Assembly: GCF_018603905.1 (NCBI RefSeq)
Contig: NZ_JAHFZZ010000017.1
Coordinates: 171,820 to 235,819 of the forward strand
From: Nonomuraea sp. NEAU-A123
GTDB lineage: Bacteria > Actinomycetota > Actinomycetes > Streptosporangiales > Streptosporangiaceae
DNA: 64,000 bases
Reading direction: 5' to 3'
Shown here in pieces: positions 16,005 through 25,531 of the stretch. The stretch's first letter is position 1; each line of letters begins with the position of its first letter. Made by a program: the position numbers and the translations under genes. The notes beneath the pieces were generated by a model. The model did no database searches. It worked only from the letters and a program-made list of their open reading frames with translations, and was not told where the DNA came from.

Positions 16005-16807
16005 TTTCTTATCGCATCCCCTATTGCCCGTTGTGACACTGATTGTGAGTGAGCGTCCGCTCTGATGGTGTCATATCTCACCTTGATTTGTGCTACTGCA
16101 CCATGATCCCCAGTGACATGGCCAGACAGGATCGAGTCCGCCGACACCACTTCGGTCCCGTCACGAAGACGTGCCAGGGCGAATGCACTCACCATGCCAA
16201 CCACGCAGCCTGCTGCGACTGGCACCAATTGGATGGTGATTCGCGGGTGCTGCGTCAGTTCGTGCAGGTAATGGAGCTGGTTCAGGAGGACTGCCGGCCC
16301 TCCGATGGGGCGATCGAGCACGCTCTCGTCGACCAGGGCGAGGAACGTCGGAGGCGTCGGACCTTCGAAGATCTGTATGCGTCGCGTTCGCGCTTGAACC
16401 CGTTCCTCCACTCGGTCGGGAGGAGACGTTGTGGAGAAGAGCGCTCGCGCGTACTCCGGGGTCTGGAGTAGCCCTGGCACCAGGAGTGGATCCCACGACT
16501 GAAGGATGACCGCCTGTGGCTCTATCTCCTCCACCCAGCGTGCAAACCAACCGAGGGCGGGTGAATGGGCGATTTGCCTATATAGCTTTGCAAAATGCCC
16601 GTCAAGCCCGAGAGCCTGATCGGCCGCTTCGGCGAACTCCAGTGTCGGCGTCCGGCGCCCTCGTTCGACGTGGCTAATGAGGGAGGTATGGCATCGCATA
16701 CGGGCGCTTAGCGATATTTGGGAAAGCTTCGCCTTCTTCCGGTAGTGCTCCAGATTGGAGGCGAAGCGCGCCCGCGGTGACATCTGATCGCTGTTGCCGG
16801 TATCCAC
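15992..16807 (-). CDS. XRE regulator with DUF5753 domain
   Basis: A 271-residue protein. The N-terminal helix-turn-helix (about 12-70: LSQISLSARMRCHTSLISHVERGRR) is followed by a DUF5753 ligand-like domain (about 95-265) with the hallmark LVPGLLQTPEYARAL and LNQLHYLHEL. It is paired with DUF397 and divergent from an RsbW-like ATPase, a common actinomycete trio linked to developmental or stress regulation. Confidence 0.93.
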   Translation of the reverse strand: MDTGNSDQMSPRARFASNLEHYRKKAKLSQISLSARMRCHTSLISHVERGRRTPTLEFAEAADQALGLDGHFAKLYRQIAHSPALGWFARWVEEIEPQAVILQSWDPLLVPGLLQTPEYARALFSTTSPPDRVEERVQARTRRIQIFEGPTPPTFLALVDESVLDRPIGGPAVLLNQLHYLHELTQHPRITIQLVPVAAGCVVGMVSAFALARLRDGTEVVSADSILSGHVTGDHGAVAQIKVRYDTIRADAHSQSVSQRAIGDAIRKWSK

Positions 16808-17197
16808 CCTGCCCTCCGATCATCACGCTCTGCCGTTCATGGCCAGGGCCGCAGCAATAGAACGACGGATATGCGACAGATAATACAGGCTTTGCGTCTT
16901 CTTTTGTCATCCAGTTTCGTGAAGTGGAGGCTCTATCGGCCGCCAATATTGCTCATGCTTGGGTTCCAAGCAACAGCGAAAGACGGAGCTTTCGTCGCGT
17001 GCGGTGAACGGATTTCCAGGCCCGTGGAGGTGGTCGACGAGATGGACGCGCACGGCTCAGCTCGTGGAGAGGTCGTCCGGCCCGTACATCCGGATCTTGA
17101 TCGGCAAGAGAAAGGGGGCGCAGGCCATGAGCGGGAGATGTGGCCGTCGCCGACCCAAGCGGGTGTGGATCAACGCGACCGTCTCCGGGAGCACGAT
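16808..17197. other. Divergent intergenic region
   Basis: About 390 bp between the XRE and ATPase genes. A 38-codon frame (17128-17244) begins after agggggcgcaggcc and overlaps the ATPase start; it could be a leader peptide but has no recognisable features. Nothing else is seen. Confidence 0.4.
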
Positions 17198-17680
17198 ATG
17201 GACGGAGCGGCGAAGGAAATGGCGAATCGACACACCTGCATAGAGCTACCCGCCTTTCCGGTATCTGTGTCGATTGCGCGTAGACATGTCGTGCGTGTGC
17301 TGAAGGGGTGGGGTTGCGAAGAGCTGGTTGCCGACGCCCAGCTCATCATCAGCGAGCTCGTGACAAACGGCATAAAAGCCGTCGAGCCAAGCGAACATTC
17401 CCATGGAGAAGAAATCGGGATGTTCGCCTGGTGTGATCGACACGTGTGGATCGGCCTCCATCGGACGGTCCATGACGTGGTCATAGAGGTGTGGGATCCC
17501 AGTCGTAAGCCGCCGAGAATCAGCCACCCCAACGCGTCGGAAGAGGGCGGACGAGGGCTGCAGGTGGTCGACAAGACAGCCGCATGCTGGGGTTATCGAT
17601 GGCCGAGCACGGGCGGGAAGATCGTCTGGGCCGCACTGAAGATCAACCAAGGGTCTGGAGCGCCGGATGGGCCGCGCTGA
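17198..17680 (+). CDS. RsbW/SpoIIAB-like ATP-binding protein (GHKL fold)
   Basis: A 160-residue protein. The ATG at 17198 has a GGGAG site 6 nt upstream; the longer in-frame extension is not family-like. The N box is AQLIISELVTNGIKAV, the G1 region VIEVWDPSRKPP, and the G2 box SEEGGRGLQVVDKTA. These match the HATPase_c_2 anti-sigma-factor-kinase family common in Streptomyces-type genomes. A downstream small gene overlaps its 3' end. Confidence 0.88.
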   Translation: MDGAAKEMANRHTCIELPAFPVSVSIARRHVVRVLKGWGCEELVADAQLIISELVTNGIKAVEPSEHSHGEEIGMFAWCDRHVWIGLHRTVHDVVIEVWDPSRKPPRISHPNASEEGGRGLQVVDKTAACWGYRWPSTGGKIVWAALKINQGSGAPDGPR

Positions 17681-18335
17681 GGCCATGGCCAACGAGAAGC
17701 GCGCGGCTGACGCCCCGGCTCCACCCGCAGGTCTGGAGACGAAGACATGGCCCTGCCCTGGACTCTCCCCACACCCACCCCACCGGGCAGACGACCCGAA
17801 GACCCTCCTGGAGTGGACGGCGGATAAGTCGTCCCGCTGCCGGGTCCTCGACTACACCTGCTCATGCGACGCGGTCGTTTACGAGTTCCTGGCCTGCGGT
17901 GGCAACTATCGGATCCGCCGCACGGACCAGGCATTGTCTCCTGGTGAGACATACGCCGGCCCGTGGCGCCGCCAGGTAGCGGAACGCATGTGGGCGCTGA
18001 TCCTCTCGGGCGAGGCCAGCTTATGTTCGTGTCTCACCTCCGAAGCGTCCAGTGAGGCCAGTGAACGCCACTACGCCCCCTTTGGTATTCGCAGAGCAAC
18101 CTGTTACGGGGAGCCGATCGTCGCTCGGGCCGTTTCGATGAAGCTCTGCAGCCGGTCACGGAACACCTGGTGCGCGTTGTCGAAGCGTGAACGTGCTTCA
18201 GGGGCGCCTTGCGCGATGTACCACAGCGCTCCGTTGGCGTCCGTGGCCGCATGTTTGACGGCTTCTGCCTTCGCAGCGACTGCTTCGGGTCCTTCGAGGA
18301 GAACCACCCTGGCGCATCGTGCCAGCGGATCATAA
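17667..18335 (+). CDS. Hypothetical protein coupled to the RsbW-like gene, C-terminus doubtful
   Basis: The start overlaps the ATPase gene by 14 nt, which suggests translational coupling. The first 125 residues or so look coherent (SRCRVLDYTCSCDAVVYEF, NYRIRRTDQ, WRRQVAERMWALILSGEA). The remaining part runs antisense to the gene at 18104-18628 and is Ala/Ser/Arg-rich, so I suspect a frameshift near 18030 and read-through to the stop at 18335. Function unknown. Confidence 0.4.
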   Translation: MGRAEAMANEKRAADAPAPPAGLETKTWPCPGLSPHPPHRADDPKTLLEWTADKSSRCRVLDYTCSCDAVVYEFLACGGNYRIRRTDQALSPGETYAGPWRRQVAERMWALILSGEASLCSCLTSEASSEASERHYAPFGIRRATCYGEPIVARAVSMKLCSRSRNTWCALSKRERASGAPCAMYHSAPLASVAACLTASAFAATASGPSRRTTLAHRASGS

Positions 18336-18628
18336 GCATCCCGCAGGGCAGTACGTAAGTCCTGAATCTTCTCCAACTGCTCGTCCTGCTCCGTCAGTTG
18401 CATGTAGACGTCGCCGAGCCTGTAGTAGAGCTCGCCCGTGATGTGGGCCTGCTCCAAGAACTCGAGGTAGGTCGTCCGACGTGCTTCACGAATCTGAGCA
18501 TGATGTTGAGCCTTAGCGGACGCTTCGGCCTGGATTCGTGCTGCGGGAGCGTTCCCCAGGCTGGTCACCCATCCCGCTAGGATCGCCGTCCCGCCCGTCA
18601 AGATCGCAACCCACACCGTGCTGTCCAC
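18104..18628 (-). CDS. Hypothetical membrane-anchored protein
   Basis: A 174-residue protein with an N-terminal membrane segment (VWVAILTGGTAILAGWVTS) and then a helical, charged domain (RREARRTTYLEFLEQAH type pattern). Small N-anchored proteins like this occur widely in actinomycetes; function unknown. Its 3' half is antisense to the doubtful end of the gene at 17667. Confidence 0.65.
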   Translation of the reverse strand: MDSTVWVAILTGGTAILAGWVTSLGNAPAARIQAEASAKAQHHAQIREARRTTYLEFLEQAHITGELYYRLGDVYMQLTEQDEQLEKIQDLRTALRDAYDPLARCARVVLLEGPEAVAAKAEAVKHAATDANGALWYIAQGAPEARSRFDNAHQVFRDRLQSFIETARATIGSP

Positions 18629-19274
18629 ACGATCTCCTGGTCAAGGTCGGCGCGTTCGCTCGAAGGCTGCTGCGCCTAGCCACGAAACGGCCCGTCGAAG
18701 GACTCTTGCTCCGGTCTCGTCACCTCTGTGTATCCACCATCGCTGTTCCGCAGCGTCTAAACCAGGCCGATCTCAAGAGGAGGTGGCGGCTTGTACGTGT
18801 TCTTCCTGAAGGGGAGTCCCGGTCGCGAGGGTGACCCATGACCTGTGAGTGATCTGGGGAAACGCATCCAAGATTATCTCGGACACCCGTGATCACGGTC
18901 CTACGGCTGAGGGCAGTGCCGCTTGCCAGCGGCTATCTGGTGCCCGGCTGAGATGCGTGCCAACGACTATCGGTTGATCTTGACGGTGTTGACCTAGTAC
19001 CGCAGCTGTCATTCAGCGTACGGCCCGACAAGATACGAACGCCTGGTCGTCCAGGTGCGGAAAAAGCAGGACAAGGAGACGAGCTTGGTTACCGATGACC
19101 CGGTGCAGCACAATGACGCCCTACGGCCGTTCTTCGTGATCAGATCGTGGTGATTCAGATTGTGACAAACGGCCGTAACCATGTGCGCCGAATTACGAGA
19201 TCTCTACCAACTCCGGCACTCTCATGCCCGCCGCAGGAAGTCACGTGCGGTAGCCCTTCTCAGAAACTCAATGG
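18629..19274. other. Gene-poor stretch with possible decayed coding
   Basis: About 650 bp without a convincing gene. One open run on the + strand (about 18990-19153) encodes a charged segment (YERLVVQVRKKQDKET, then ALRPFFVIRSW) and ends in TGA without a start codon. It may be a fragment of a lost gene. Confidence 0.4.
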
Positions 19275-19850
19275 ATGGATATTCATTCTCTGGCGGTACT
19301 GGTGGGCGGATCATCGACCGGCAAGACCCGCGCCTGTTGGGAGGCCGTCCAGAGGTTGCGCGACAGCGGATGGCGCTTATGGCATCCCATCGACCCGAAC
19401 AGACCCAACGCGGCAGCCGAAGTGCTGTCCGAGATCGGTCCCCGCACCGTGGTGTGGCTGAACGAGTCTCAGTTCTACCTTGCTCCGGACTCGCTGGGTG
19501 AGCGGGTGGTCGCAGGCCTGCGGGAGCTCCTGCGCTACCCCGGCAGGGCACCGGTGCTCGTGCTGGGCCCACTGTGGCCCGAGCACCGGGCCACCCTGAC
19601 GGCCACCGCCCTCTCCTGGTGCCGCTGATCCGCACGCCCAGCGCAGAGCTCTGTTGAGCGGCATGGGAATCTCCATGCCCGAGTCGTTCTCCGACCAGGA
19701 CCTCGACGCTCTACGGGCGACCTCTGATCCTCGACTGGAACTGGCTGGGGCTCACCTTTCCGCTGTCCTACGAACTGCTCCACGACGCGGCACCGGGCTA
19801 CCTTACAGGCCAGCAGTGGGACGAGGCCGGTGACGTCCAGAGTCTCGTGG
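19275..19850 (+). pseudogene. Decayed P-loop NTPase gene
   Basis: The first frame (19275-19628) carries a Walker A motif GGSSTGKTRACWEAVQ and a Walker B-like TVVWLNESQFYL, as in large actinobacterial P-loop/TPR proteins. The continuation lies in a second frame (RALLSGMGISMPESFSDQ) and then a third (APGYLTGQQWDEAGD). At least two frameshifts are therefore present, and both the N-terminal region and the long C-terminal part are missing. Confidence 0.65.
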
Positions 19851-21344
19851 CTCGCCCGGAATGAGATCGCGGACTCGACTCCGCGGCTCGACTGGCTCCC
19901 AGTCACAGCTCAGTGTGTACAGCTGTGCGCTTGTGGAGCTCGCGCACTCCACTCGGTTGGCGCGGTAGATCACCGGCTCATAGTCGAGTGGGTGGTGATG
20001 GGTGAGGTTACAGATTACGAGTTCACTGGATTCGAGCGGTCGCAGTTCCAGTTCCACCTCTGAACGCGCAAGCTCAGGATCGCCGCAGAGTGGGTTCTCG
20101 ATGACAATTCCAGTAACCCACTCCCGCACTCGCATGTTGGCGATTGGCTCTGCATCTTCGTCGTCAAGATCGAAGTCTAGGTCGAACACATCGGGCTGAA
20201 CGATGTAGGCCACTTTCCTGATATCGATCTGCGTTCCCGTAGAGAATCTCCGGGAATGGGTGATCGATCGGCCTTCCAATGGCCGGAAGTACACCGCCTC
20301 ATGAAGTCCGATGGCCTTACACAGTTGCATCAGCGGGGCTAGGTCCAGCGGGATACCTTGTAGCTGAAACGACAGATTGACTATCGACGCGAGCCGCGAC
20401 TTGTGAGCGGCGAGTTTAGCCGTGAGGGTATAGAACCCGCCGTCGCACACATCGGTGTAGCAGAGCTCCTCAGAATGGTGAGAATCCTCGGACGCGGCTC
20501 GCTCTGCCCACCGAGGGAGCACTGCGGTGAACTCGTCTGTGCCAAGGCCGTGCCAGTTCTGGGAGGACTGCTGGATGCTCCAGCGCGCTTGCCCGGTCGC
20601 CCATCCGAGGCTCGCGAGCGTATCGATCAAATTTAGGACTGCCTGCTCACTGAAGATCTCCGGGTACAGATCAAGTGTTACGCCGACGCCGGCAGCCGGC
20701 ACCCAGTCGATGTCCGGGATCTCCTGGGTGAACACGAACTGCCCGAACCCACCACGACAGTCCAGCACGCGGGTGCGATGACCGTCAGGCCATACGAACT
20801 CCGCAGGTGACGCGGGCAGCGCCGTGGGCGACTTCTTGCGCCTCGCCGGCTTGGGTTGCACGAGCGGCGCGTCCAGCAGCACCTCACCATGGGTAAGCAG
20901 GGCATCTTTCTTCCGATGCAGGAGCCGCAGTAGCGACTCGCGATCGAGCAGGATTCGCTCAAGTTCGCCACCGGACAGAAGAATGACTGGTTGGGCGGCG
21001 TTCGCCACCACGTCTGCGATCACGGACTCAGAGAATCCCTCAACGCTGACCAGGAGCCCGGCTACATACGCAGGTACTCGGCGTAGCCGCGACCGCAGCC
21101 CATCGATATCACTGATGTCCAACTTGTCGCTTCGCCACTTTGTTTCGATCAGGTAGCTCTCCGCGTCCCGTGTCGCGAAGAGATCCACCTGTCGAGGCTT
21201 GGCAGCTCCAGCGTTCGGCGTAGTTTGAAAGTGATGAGCGCGGAACAGATCGACCATAAACCGTTCGAGGGCGTAACCACGCTGCGCGGGCCGTTTGATC
21301 GACGTGATAGCCCGGAACTCCTGTAATAGCCCACGTTTGGTCAT
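19803..21344 (-). CDS. Mrr-like PD-(D/E)XK nuclease of a defence type
   Basis: A 513-residue protein. The N-terminal 150 residues have the restriction-endonuclease-like order GYALERFMVDLF, then RQVDLFATRDAESYLIETKWR (Asp followed by E-T-K), then a Rossmann-like strand (VAGLLVSVEG) and ILLSGGELERILL. That pattern fits Mrr_cat nucleases acting on DNA. The remaining part is an uncharacterised beta-rich domain. The last 18 residues run into the decayed NTPase gene and may not be native. It lies 0.5 kb from a methyltransferase on the same strand. Confidence 0.72.
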   Translation of the reverse strand: MTKRGLLQEFRAITSIKRPAQRGYALERFMVDLFRAHHFQTTPNAGAAKPRQVDLFATRDAESYLIETKWRSDKLDISDIDGLRSRLRRVPAYVAGLLVSVEGFSESVIADVVANAAQPVILLSGGELERILLDRESLLRLLHRKKDALLTHGEVLLDAPLVQPKPARRKKSPTALPASPAEFVWPDGHRTRVLDCRGGFGQFVFTQEIPDIDWVPAAGVGVTLDLYPEIFSEQAVLNLIDTLASLGWATGQARWSIQQSSQNWHGLGTDEFTAVLPRWAERAASEDSHHSEELCYTDVCDGGFYTLTAKLAAHKSRLASIVNLSFQLQGIPLDLAPLMQLCKAIGLHEAVYFRPLEGRSITHSRRFSTGTQIDIRKVAYIVQPDVFDLDFDLDDEDAEPIANMRVREWVTGIVIENPLCGDPELARSEVELELRPLESSELVICNLTHHHPLDYEPVIYRANRVECASSTSAQLYTLSCDWEPVEPRSRVRDLIPGEPRDSGRHRPRPTAGL

Positions 21345-21856
21345 AGGGCGATCATGCCAGGCGCATGTGACTGAATACAGCGGCCCCGAGCGCCGCTAGC
21401 TACGGAAGCCGCGTCGCCAGCTCGAACGGCGAAAGAACGGTCGTTGCTCGCGCTATGAGGCGAAGGTCCTCATCCCGCCATGGCAGGGACGATCAAGCCC
21501 GGACAGAGAGTCTTGGTCGTACGCCCTGTGGACATAGCGTTTGGCCTTGGAGCCGCAGGTGCGCGTGCGTTTCTGACGGGCGCTACGTACTGGCCAGTGC
21601 CAGTGTTCACGCGTCGTCGGCATCCCGCATGCGCTTGGGCGAGATCGGCGACTGGAACCTTCGTGCAACTGGACTGCTACCTCAGCCATGCTTACTCGAT
21701 GCCGGGTCCTGACGAAGGAAGGACTTGGCGGCGATCGCCCCGGCCCCGAACGGCGGGGTCCGAAGTCGGCGATCGTCACGGCCTCAGCAATCCGGAGTCA
21801 GCTCAGAAGAGCATGATTACCAGGGATAAGATACAGCCAAAGCCGCGACCGGCGCG
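21345..21856. other. Intergenic stretch between the nuclease and methyltransferase genes
   Basis: About 510 bp. Open frames exist on both strands but are Arg/Ser-rich without family features. It probably contains the promoter of the nuclease gene at 19803. Confidence 0.4.
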
Positions 21857-23668
21857 CTACTCGAAGAGCGGATCGGCATAGGCCTCCTCGACGGTTGCTT
21901 CATCGGCGAGAGGGGCGCTTTCTGAAACTTGCTGCTCCGACTCGTCCTTGCGGCAGAGTCGTCCGCTTTTTGACTCGATTGTCCACCCGTCTTCGACCAG
22001 AGTATTATTGATAACGCTTAGGTCGAGCTCTTCGACTGTCCAATTCTTGCGAATCGCCGCTCGTAGGATCTCCAAATATAGATGGCTAGGTGTAGTCCCG
22101 CGACTGTCTTCTGCTAGCCTACGCACTTCCCTCACAATTTCCCCTGCGGGAATGTGAGATAGGTCTGGAGGGGTTGCATCAGATGAGCGCATTGTGATGA
22201 TCAAGTCTAGTGTGGCGATGTGCTCGAAACCAGACGCCAAGCCTTTAACAGAGCGCTGACCCTTGTTCAGGATGGTAAGGGATTCCGGAACGATAGCTAG
22301 CTTAGCGCCGCGGATTGCTCGTTGCACAAGCGCCCACATACGTCCCGAAGAGTTGCCAAAAACCATGCTTATGCTGCCACCGGGCTTTAGCACTCTTCGA
22401 CATTCGGAAAGGGCTGAGGTTAGCAGTTCCTCATACCGCGTCGCTGATCTGTTGCTTCCCCGGCTACGGTCAACGACTGCTTCCTTTTCTACATCAGAGA
22501 AGCCGTCAAGCCAGGCTTCCTGAAAGAGAGCCATGTCGGCATAGAATAGGTTCGATCCGAACGGGGGGTCCGTGAACACATAGTCGATACTTTGGTCAGG
22601 AAGCGGTATTGCCTCTGCGCTACTTATTTCATAAGTCACGTCAGGCGCAGGGGAATCGGGAGTAGAATATGGATGGCGGGCCGACTTTATCCATTCGTCC
22701 GAACGAACTACAGCAGTTACCTTGCGAAGGAAGAGATTATAGACGTTCCACTCGTAGAACACAGGAGCGATATAGTAATTCGCGTTTGCGGCGTTGAGTG
22801 GACGCTTCGGATGCCATTGATATCTCTTGGAGGCGCGCGTCAGGCATGCAGTGAACGCGAAGAGCAACTTGCTTCGTATAGCCTCATCGGATACTGCGCG
22901 TATTTGCTCTCGTAGAGTTGTGAGAACAGCTAGATTCCTATTCGAATAGAAGGAAGCGATCGTGGTCATGCCGCTCTTGCCAAGTGCTGACGCCTTGTAC
23001 ATTTGGCGGTCTGGCGTTATCTCGACTCGAGGATACGGAAGTCGTTCGATCTCAAGGTCGGCCGAAGTTTGCTGCGGACGCTGCTCCACTTGAGTCCTGC
23101 GGCACTCGCAGTCGACGTAGTCTAGGACTGGGATTTCGCTGACACGTTCATTGCGACTACTGATAGAGCTGCGGCAGTGAGGGCAAACCATCTTTGGCTT
23201 GTTCCATTCAACTGCCTTCATGGACTCGTAATAATTAACGGGCTGCTCGCAAGCCGGGCATTGTATAACGACCGACCATACGGTTTTGGCAAGCTCTCCT
23301 GTACGCGAGCAGCTTAGACATTTGACGGCATATACATTGCCAAGTTCTCTTTGGGCCGCCCGTACTACTTCGCCCGCCTGTTTCTCCAAGAGTTGGGCAT
23401 CGACCAGGTTTACGTAGTTCCTGCCTATGTGTTGGCCGAGCACACTGATGTCGAAGAGCCGTGCAGAACGGCCCAGCATCGCCGCAGCGACGCCGGTCAT
23501 GCCTGAGCCGGCGAACGGATCGAGCACCACGGCCCCGGGGCCGGTGTGGGCTTCGATGAACGGGGTGATCGCTGGCACGGGGACCTTGGTCAGGTAGGCG
23601 TGCGCCATGTAGGCAGGATCGCTCCTGCCTACGTTGAGCTCTTCTGTCACGGCTCTGATGTTACTCAT
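21857..23668 (-). CDS. DNA methyltransferase with inserted zinc ribbons
   Basis: About 603 residues from the ATG at 23668; an ATG at 23692 would add 8 residues. Motif I, LDPFAGSGMTG (AdoMet binding), lies near the N-terminus and motif IV, FTDPPFGSN (catalytic), at about residues 365-373. Between them are three Cys pairs (CLSC, CPAC, CPHC) forming probable zinc ribbons. A C-terminal wHTH-like part follows. DPPF favours N6-adenine methylation. The gene is divergent from a C-type controller, with C-boxes at its start, and has lower GC than the flanks. Confidence 0.85.
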   Translation of the reverse strand: MSNIRAVTEELNVGRSDPAYMAHAYLTKVPVPAITPFIEAHTGPGAVVLDPFAGSGMTGVAAAMLGRSARLFDISVLGQHIGRNYVNLVDAQLLEKQAGEVVRAAQRELGNVYAVKCLSCSRTGELAKTVWSVVIQCPACEQPVNYYESMKAVEWNKPKMVCPHCRSSISSRNERVSEIPVLDYVDCECRRTQVEQRPQQTSADLEIERLPYPRVEITPDRQMYKASALGKSGMTTIASFYSNRNLAVLTTLREQIRAVSDEAIRSKLLFAFTACLTRASKRYQWHPKRPLNAANANYYIAPVFYEWNVYNLFLRKVTAVVRSDEWIKSARHPYSTPDSPAPDVTYEISSAEAIPLPDQSIDYVFTDPPFGSNLFYADMALFQEAWLDGFSDVEKEAVVDRSRGSNRSATRYEELLTSALSECRRVLKPGGSISMVFGNSSGRMWALVQRAIRGAKLAIVPESLTILNKGQRSVKGLASGFEHIATLDLIITMRSSDATPPDLSHIPAGEIVREVRRLAEDSRGTTPSHLYLEILRAAIRKNWTVEELDLSVINNTLVEDGWTIESKSGRLCRKDESEQQVSESAPLADEATVEEAYADPLFE

Positions 23669-23688
23669 AGTCTGTAGCCTCATCGTCT
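23663..23688 (+). promoter_or_regulatory. C-box operator for the controller protein
   Basis: ACTCATAGTCT, then GTAG, then CCTCATCGTCT: two direct half-operators with the spacing and core (ACT-AT-GTC, central GT) of restriction-modification C-boxes. The site lies 25 bp upstream of the controller gene and covers the methyltransferase start codon at 23668, so it can couple autoactivation of the controller to repression of the methyltransferase. Confidence 0.7.
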
Positions 23689-23712
23689 GCATCGGCCCTA
23701 GCTTCGATCAGC

Positions 23713-23967
23713 ATGACCGAGCGGGGACAGGCGAGATTCCAGCCCCAACGGGTAGCGTTCGGCAATCGTATACGAGAGCTTCGTGAAGCCAAGGGACTAT
23801 CCCAGGAGAAGCTGGCCGACCTGGCGAGCATCCACCGAACGTACATCTCTAGCGTAGAGCGTGGCCAGCGAAACGTGGGCCTGGACAACGTTTTTGCCAT
23901 CGCTAGGGCGTTGGAGGTTTCACCTGCTCGGCTATTCGAACATGCCGAGGAGACAAATGGGATTTAA
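23713..23967 (+). CDS. Restriction-modification controller (C) protein, XRE family
   Basis: An 84-residue helix-turn-helix protein, the standard C-protein length. RIRELREAKGLSQEKLADLA and HRTYISSVERGQRN match C.PvuII-type controllers closely. It is divergent from the methyltransferase and overlaps the next gene by 11 nt, exactly the usual C-R arrangement. Expected behaviour is dimer binding to the upstream C-boxes, giving delayed expression of the downstream nuclease gene. Confidence 0.9.
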   Translation: MTERGQARFQPQRVAFGNRIRELREAKGLSQEKLADLASIHRTYISSVERGQRNVGLDNVFAIARALEVSPARLFEHAEETNGI

Positions 23968-25435
23968 GGAAGATGCCGTCTTCGCTCGAAATTTAACAAT
24001 GGGCGCTTATGGGGCGGTTGCTCTCAAGAATGATCTAGAGTTGCATGATCATAGCATAATAGAGCTTGAGCGATATGCCCTGGCCAATAAGGTCTGGGGT
24101 ATAAAGGTTAAGCGTCTTCGAATCCCTGATCTGCTTTGTATCAGATGTGGCCGGCGCTTCGAGGCGAAAGGCAAGTCAAAGCTTGAGATTCAACTCTCGG
24201 ATTCCGCCACTGCTGGGCGGGAGTGGGACGCCGGAGGTATGCGTGATGAAGATATTTTCGGCTTTGTTCGCGTTGCTATCGCCGAGCAAGATGTTCGGAT
24301 AGGTCGACCAGTATATGTGACTCGCGCAGCACTTCAAGATGCATATGGAACTGCCAAAAAAAGTACTAGGAAGGCTGTTTCTGCTGGCTCGGAACTCAGT
24401 CTGTCTTGGCCGATTTGGGTTCCTAGCTATTCGGGGCAACTTTCCTCAATTGAACCTTTCGATAGTGGCGGCAACGTCTATGTACAAAAGCTGAACGGCG
24501 GAAGGCGAACCTATAAGCGGAAGAAGGAATGGTCGCAGGTTTATCTGTACCTATCTCCGGGTGAGTCTTTTGAGGGCACGTTCACTGCTGTAGCAGGGAG
24601 TGTAGCTCCCGCTAGCATTGAGTGCGTCGGTGATGCCTGGGATTGGCGGCTAGATCTGACTGCGCCCAATGATGATGATCGCTATGCTGCCGTTAAGTCA
24701 TGCTATATGCGTCAAGATGCTGACTTGGATGCCCTGCTTGGCGATATAGCACATAACGATCAGGATTGGCGTGTAAGGCTCGAAGCTGCAGGTGTGTTGG
24801 CGGCTGCTGACGCAAGCGCGTGGGTACCTTTTCTCCGAGCGTTCGCGAGCGATGTATCCATGGCTCCAGAGCAGCAAATAGAAGGTGTTTTTCTGCTATC
24901 AGATTTGGCTAGCACCGAAGCAGCTGATGCTCTCTACGACTTAGCAAGGCCGGAGAGCAATAGGCCTGAGGAGGTTCGTGCTGCTGCGGTGTGGGGCTTA
25001 GGGGTGGGAGCGAACAAGCGGCCTGAATGGCTCGTGGAGTTTCTTTCTGATGATAGCGACCGCGTTGCTCTCCATGCAGCATCTTCCCTGACCGGGGGGT
25101 TGCCTTCTACGGTTATTGAGTCTCTGCAACAGTGGCTGTTTGCTGGTGAAGAGCGTAAGGCGGCAGTCGCTGCGTCGCTTCTTGCGCGGCACGGTCATGT
25201 TCAAGCCTTGTTAGAGGCGGTAGAGACTTCTAATGCTTTTGGTTCCATGTTGGCTCTACGAGCCTTAGGAGATCTTCCTCGAGATCAGGTTGAACGCGGC
25301 GCTTCTGGCCCCATTCGCCCAGAGACGTTGAAGGCTCTTGAGCCGATCTGGATTCAACACCGAGATTGGCTGCGACGTCCCGAGAATCTAGGAGCCCTCG
25401 ACATTCTTGATGCTCAGCAGATTCGGTTCTCGTGA
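23957..25435 (+). CDS. PD-(D/E)XK nuclease fused to HEAT-like repeats, in the restriction-gene slot
   Basis: A 492-residue protein. The ATG at 23957 has GAGGAG 4 nt upstream and overlaps the controller gene. Residues 57-71 (PD, 10 residues, EAK) give a PD-(D/E)XK active site that also contains a CIRC pair. About residues 230-460 are HEAT-like helical repeats (WRVRLEAAGVLAAADASAW, EEVRAAAVWGLG, DSDRVALHAASSLTG, EERKAAVAASLLARHG). By position it should be the restriction enzyme of the system; I do not recognise the combination as a named family. The GC is lower than that of the flanks. Confidence 0.72.
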   Translation: MGFKEDAVFARNLTMGAYGAVALKNDLELHDHSIIELERYALANKVWGIKVKRLRIPDLLCIRCGRRFEAKGKSKLEIQLSDSATAGREWDAGGMRDEDIFGFVRVAIAEQDVRIGRPVYVTRAALQDAYGTAKKSTRKAVSAGSELSLSWPIWVPSYSGQLSSIEPFDSGGNVYVQKLNGGRRTYKRKKEWSQVYLYLSPGESFEGTFTAVAGSVAPASIECVGDAWDWRLDLTAPNDDDRYAAVKSCYMRQDADLDALLGDIAHNDQDWRVRLEAAGVLAAADASAWVPFLRAFASDVSMAPEQQIEGVFLLSDLASTEAADALYDLARPESNRPEEVRAAAVWGLGVGANKRPEWLVEFLSDDSDRVALHAASSLTGGLPSTVIESLQQWLFAGEERKAAVAASLLARHGHVQALLEAVETSNAFGSMLALRALGDLPRDQVERGASGPIRPETLKALEPIWIQHRDWLRRPENLGALDILDAQQIRFS

Positions 25436-25531
25436 CGCAGCAGCCCCTCCAAGGCTGGTCGTCTCTGCAAGGCTATCGAAACCACCGCGTCGCGCAGGCC
25501 GCATAGAGGTGAAAGGAATCCAACGTACCAC

